A DNA stretch of 64,000 nucleotides. Origin: Gramella jeungdoensis. GTDB lineage: Bacteria > Bacteroidota > Bacteroidia > Flavobacteriales > Flavobacteriaceae. Positions 61,657 to 64,000 of this stretch are shown here, piece after piece. The notes below the pieces were generated by a model that saw only the letters and a list, made by a program, of their open reading frames with translations, was not told the DNA's origin and did no database searches. The stretch is taken from the NCBI RefSeq assembly GCF_023805255.1, contig NZ_JAMSCK010000001.1, positions 744,001-808,000 on the forward strand, read 5' to 3'. Positions within the stretch are counted from its first letter, which is position 1. Each line of letters begins with the position of its first letter. The position numbers were made by a program, and so were the translations under genes.

Positions 61657-62513
61657 AGATCATAGATACACATATTCATATTTGGGATTTTGAAAAGGCG
61701 AGGTATTCCTGGCTGGAAGAAGATACTTCCATTCTTAACAGAACTTATTCTATAGAAGAGTTGGAAGAAGAGCGGAAGAAGACTAATGTGGAATATGGAG
61801 TGCTGGTGCAGGCTGCCAATAACTTTGAGGATACCGACTGGATGCTGGAAGTGGCCGAAAATAATGAATGGATTAAAGGAGTAGTGGGGTGGCTTCCACT
61901 TCAAGAACCGAAAGAGTGCAAGGCTATTTTGAAAGAGAAATATATTAAAAATCAATATTTCAAAGGGATCAGGCATCTTATCCATGATGAGAAGGATCCA
62001 AGATGGCTGCTGCAGGAAAAGGTGCTCGAAAGTTTACAAATACTGGCTGATCATGACCTGCCTTTTGATCTGGTAGGTATACTTCCAGAACATATTGAAA
62101 CAGCGCTTGAAGTTGCTAAAAAAGTTCCGGGGCTTAGGATGGTGTTCGATCATTTAAATCAGCCGCCAATTCAGCAAAACCTTAAGTATGGAAAATGGGG
62201 AGACCTGATGAAGGAAGCTTCAGAATATCCAAATTTTCATGTAAAGATCTCCGGAATGGGAACTACCTCTGGAAAACCAGATTCCTGGGGAAAGGCTGAA
62301 ATAAACGATTATATCAAATTCGTTTTTATGCACTTCGGAACAGATAGATGCTTTTTAGGAGGCGACTGGCCTGTCTCTTTGCTTGCCGGAAGCTACGCCT
62401 ATACCTGGAAGCAGTATGAAGAAAGCCTGAAAGAAATTTTAAATGATGAAGAGCTGGAATTAGTCAGCTTTAACAATGCTAATCGATTTTATAATTTAAA
62501 TCTTAAGACTTAA
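61653..62513 (+). CDS. Amidohydrolase-family lactonase (L-fuconolactonase/rhamnonolactonase-like)
   Basis: This 286-residue TIM-barrel metal hydrolase of the amidohydrolase-2 group has the N-terminal His7-x-His9 (IDTHIHIWD), the conserved KGIRHLIHDE, VFDHLNQPP and the late metal-ligand motif FLGGDWPVSLL. Relatives hydrolyse sugar lactones (L-fucono- and L-rhamnono-lactone) or pyrone dicarboxylate lactone. With a RhaT-like transporter directly downstream and a rhamnosidase upstream, an L-rhamnono-lactonase is the simplest proposal, but the CoA-transferases argue for some other lactone as well. It is translationally coupled on both sides (four-base and one-base overlaps). Confidence 0.85.
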   Translation: MKIIDTHIHIWDFEKARYSWLEEDTSILNRTYSIEELEEERKKTNVEYGVLVQAANNFEDTDWMLEVAENNEWIKGVVGWLPLQEPKECKAILKEKYIKNQYFKGIRHLIHDEKDPRWLLQEKVLESLQILADHDLPFDLVGILPEHIETALEVAKKVPGLRMVFDHLNQPPIQQNLKYGKWGDLMKEASEYPNFHVKISGMGTTSGKPDSWGKAEINDYIKFVFMHFGTDRCFLGGDWPVSLLAGSYAYTWKQYEESLKEILNDEELELVSFNNANRFYNLNLKT

Positions 62514-63547
62514 TGAGTGTAATTGGAGGAGTGGCATTTCATGCCGTAGGAGCCGCCTTTGCTGCGTTATGCTACACGCCGCAGAAGAAAGTGATCAAAT
62601 GGTCGTGGCAAACCTACTGGCTGGCTCAGGCCTTTGTATGCTGGTTTCTCCTTCCGCTACTCGTTGCCTGGATAACGATCCCGGAGTTAGTTACGGTTTT
62701 GAAAGAAGCCCCTGCTGATGCCATGTGGAAAGCTTTCGTACTCGGAGCTGCCTATGGAATTGGAGGGACTGCTTTTGGCCTTGCCATTCGTTACATAGGT
62801 TTTTCCCTCACTTATGCTATTTCGATTGGAATTTCATGTGTAGTGGGCACTTTGCTGCCGCCTTTTGTGAAAGGTGAACTGGGAGCGGTGTTGCAGCAGC
62901 CAGGTGCGGGATGGCTTATAACAGGAATGATACTGGGGGTTGTTGGAATAGCCCTATGTGGAATTGCCGGACGCTTTAAGGAAATTGATCTTTCAAAATA
63001 TATAGGAGAGATAGATTCAAATTTTTCGGTGGCTAAAGGTCTGCCTTTATGTCTGCTGGCAGGAGTGCTTTCTGCCCTTTATGGGTTCGCTATAGATCAG
63101 GGTCAGCCAATTGCTGATATCGCCTATGATTATGGGGCGGGAAATTTTCAAACAAACGTAGTCTATATTTTCTCAAATACAGGAGCTTTTTTAACCACAG
63201 GGATCTATTGTGTTTTTCTGCATAATAAGAATAAGACCTGGGGAGAATATAAACCCGCCGGGAATGTACCGCTTAATCTGAATTATATCCTTGCCGCTAT
63301 TACCGGTATGCTCTGGTATTCGCAGTTTTTCTTTTATGGCCTCGGCCATGTGCGTATGGGAGATTACAAGTTTACCAGCTGGGCTATTCATATGATCATG
63401 TTGGTACTTTTCAGTATGCTCGCGGGACTGGCTTTAAAGGAATGGAAACAAGCCAAAGGAAAGACGGTCTTTATACTTGTCCTGGCCATTGCTATTCTGC
63501 TGGCTGCAGTATTGTCATTAACGATAGGGAATTCCATGTCGGCCTGA
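62513..63547 (+). CDS. RhaT-like L-rhamnose/proton symporter
   Basis: This 344-residue inner-membrane protein has ten hydrophobic segments in the RhaT pattern: GGVAFHAVGAAFAALCYTPQKKVIKWSWQ-type start (5-33), a GIGGTAFGLAIRYIGFSLTYA loop region and FFYGLGHVRMGDYKFTSWAIHM near the end. RhaT imports L-rhamnose or L-lyxose with a proton. It is the only non-SSS sugar importer in the window and lies in the operon behind GH78, so rhamnose import is likely. Related proteins may carry other sugars or sugar acids, and the unusual operon partners leave that open. It overlaps the lactonase stop by one base. Confidence 0.88.
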   Translation: MSVIGGVAFHAVGAAFAALCYTPQKKVIKWSWQTYWLAQAFVCWFLLPLLVAWITIPELVTVLKEAPADAMWKAFVLGAAYGIGGTAFGLAIRYIGFSLTYAISIGISCVVGTLLPPFVKGELGAVLQQPGAGWLITGMILGVVGIALCGIAGRFKEIDLSKYIGEIDSNFSVAKGLPLCLLAGVLSALYGFAIDQGQPIADIAYDYGAGNFQTNVVYIFSNTGAFLTTGIYCVFLHNKNKTWGEYKPAGNVPLNLNYILAAITGMLWYSQFFFYGLGHVRMGDYKFTSWAIHMIMLVLFSMLAGLALKEWKQAKGKTVFILVLAIAILLAAVLSLTIGNSMSA

Positions 63548-63588
63548 TGCGATCATATTAACCGAAGAAGACAATAAATTTTAATGTG

Positions 63589-64000
63589 ATGAGAACAATA
63601 AACTTACTCAATCCCGCTAAGCTTTCCTTTGGAGATGATTCTTTAAAGGTATTTATAGAGGATTACCTGAAAACCGGGAACCGCCGATTATATATGCTCA
63701 TTACGGAGCATGTGGAAAATTTACTTGAACGAAGTATCAAAAATTTGCGGGAGGAAGGGATTGAAATCTATGTGGATAAATCAATAGAACAGGAGCCCAG
63801 CTTTTCTGAATTTGAAACTATTCTTGAAAACGCCAGATCCTATGAAGCTGATAGTATAGTGGGCATTGGAGGTGGAAGTGTGCTGGATGTTGCCAAGCTG
63901 GTGGCTGCGCAATTAAAAAACACGCAAAGTCTTGAAGAGGTAAAGGGAATTGGCAACTTAAAAGAACGTCAGACCTATTTAAGTTGTCTGCCAACGACTG
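63589..64000 (+). CDS. Iron-containing alcohol dehydrogenase (3' end outside window)
   Basis: The first 137 codons of this gene are visible, starting at ATG 63589 (MRTINLLNPAKLSFG); the ATG at 63584 is followed at once by a stop. The protein shows the family III alcohol dehydrogenase fold, with the nucleotide-binding motif SIVGIGGGSVLDVAKLVAA (residues about 90-108). The metal-binding His/Asp residues would lie beyond the window. Members next to rhamnose and fucose genes are lactaldehyde reductases (FucO type), which fits an aldolase-generated lactaldehyde, but dehydroquinate-synthase-like or other alcohol dehydrogenases cannot be excluded. It lies 41 bases behind RhaT. Confidence 0.8.
   Translation, partial: MRTINLLNPAKLSFGDDSLKVFIEDYLKTGNRRLYMLITEHVENLLERSIKNLREEGIEIYVDKSIEQEPSFSEFETILENARSYEADSIVGIGGGSVLDVAKLVAAQLKNTQSLEEVKGIGNLKERQTYLSCLPTT

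Noticed and set aside
62481-62488. AATCGATT inside the end of the lactonase gene
   Set aside because: Coding position, no -7-like box next to it and no matching GC...GC flanks; treated as chance.
1-64000. Search for CRISPR arrays, tRNAs, insertion sequences, prophage or integrase genes
   Set aside because: No regularly spaced direct repeats, cloverleaf-like segments, transposase or phage genes were seen in any intergenic space; gaps are all shorter than 300 bases.

Overview
The window reads as a chromosomal segment of a marine or soil Bacteroidota, most likely Flavobacteriaceae (Gramella/Zunongwangia/Salegentibacter-like). This is inferred from the moderately AT-rich coding style, many Bacteroidota lipoproteins with a late lipobox Cys, TAnnTTTG-type promoter boxes instead of strong Shine-Dalgarno sites, and the gene families present. 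It is essentially one pectin-utilisation region. Nearly all genes are on the + strand; only two regulators are on the - strand.

Region 1 (1-18152), depolymerisation of homogalacturonan and rhamnogalacturonan: the end of a Gfo/Idh/MocA oxidoreductase, a LacI-family regulator (-), then pectinesterase CE8, polygalacturonase GH28, DUF4861, GH105, GH43, a GH28-PL9 fusion, CE12, an esterase-CE8 fusion, PL9, CE12, PL10 and a second esterase. Two near-identical LacI-type operators precede the first two of these genes. Region 2 (18149-30581), pentose catabolism: a Nudix-type regulator resembling AraR (-), a sodium symporter, xylB, xylA, araB, araD, araA, galM and a second, closely related symporter. 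Region 3 (30659-36772), galacturonate catabolism: tagaturonate reductase, a second GH105, mannonate dehydratase, an SDR of the mannonate oxidoreductase type and a tagaturonate epimerase-like protein. Region 4 (36848-47923): DUF3826, SDR, FAH hydrolase, DapA-type aldolase, symporter, L-fucose isomerase family, GH28 and GH2, ending in a clear terminator. Region 5 (48080-55423): a GH141-like beta-helix enzyme, an oxidoreductase, a symporter and a large glycosidase of unassigned family. Region 6 (55494-64000): GH78 rhamnosidase followed by a tightly overlapping operon of MaoC hydratase, a solute-binding-protein-fold protein without signal peptide, two type III CoA-transferases, amidohydrolase, RhaT-like transporter and a truncated iron alcohol dehydrogenase.

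Together the secreted or lipidated enzymes would de-esterify and cut pectin, GH105/GH43/GH78/GH2/GH141-like enzymes would release monomers, the symporters would import them, and isomerases, kinases and uronate enzymes would bring them into central metabolism. No SusC/SusD pair or other TonB-dependent transporter, hybrid two-component sensor or ECF sigma gene lies in the window, so outer-membrane uptake must be encoded elsewhere.

The two most notable signals are (i) a shared promoter architecture, TACAGGATRR-N19-[TG]AnnTT, in front of six separate transcription units, and (ii) the MaoC/SBP/CoA-transferase pair/amidohydrolase/RhaT operon, which looks like a CoA-dependent catabolic route I cannot match to a known pectin-sugar pathway. 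No tRNA, rRNA, CRISPR, insertion sequence or prophage was seen. No gene-free stretch exceeds 300 bases.
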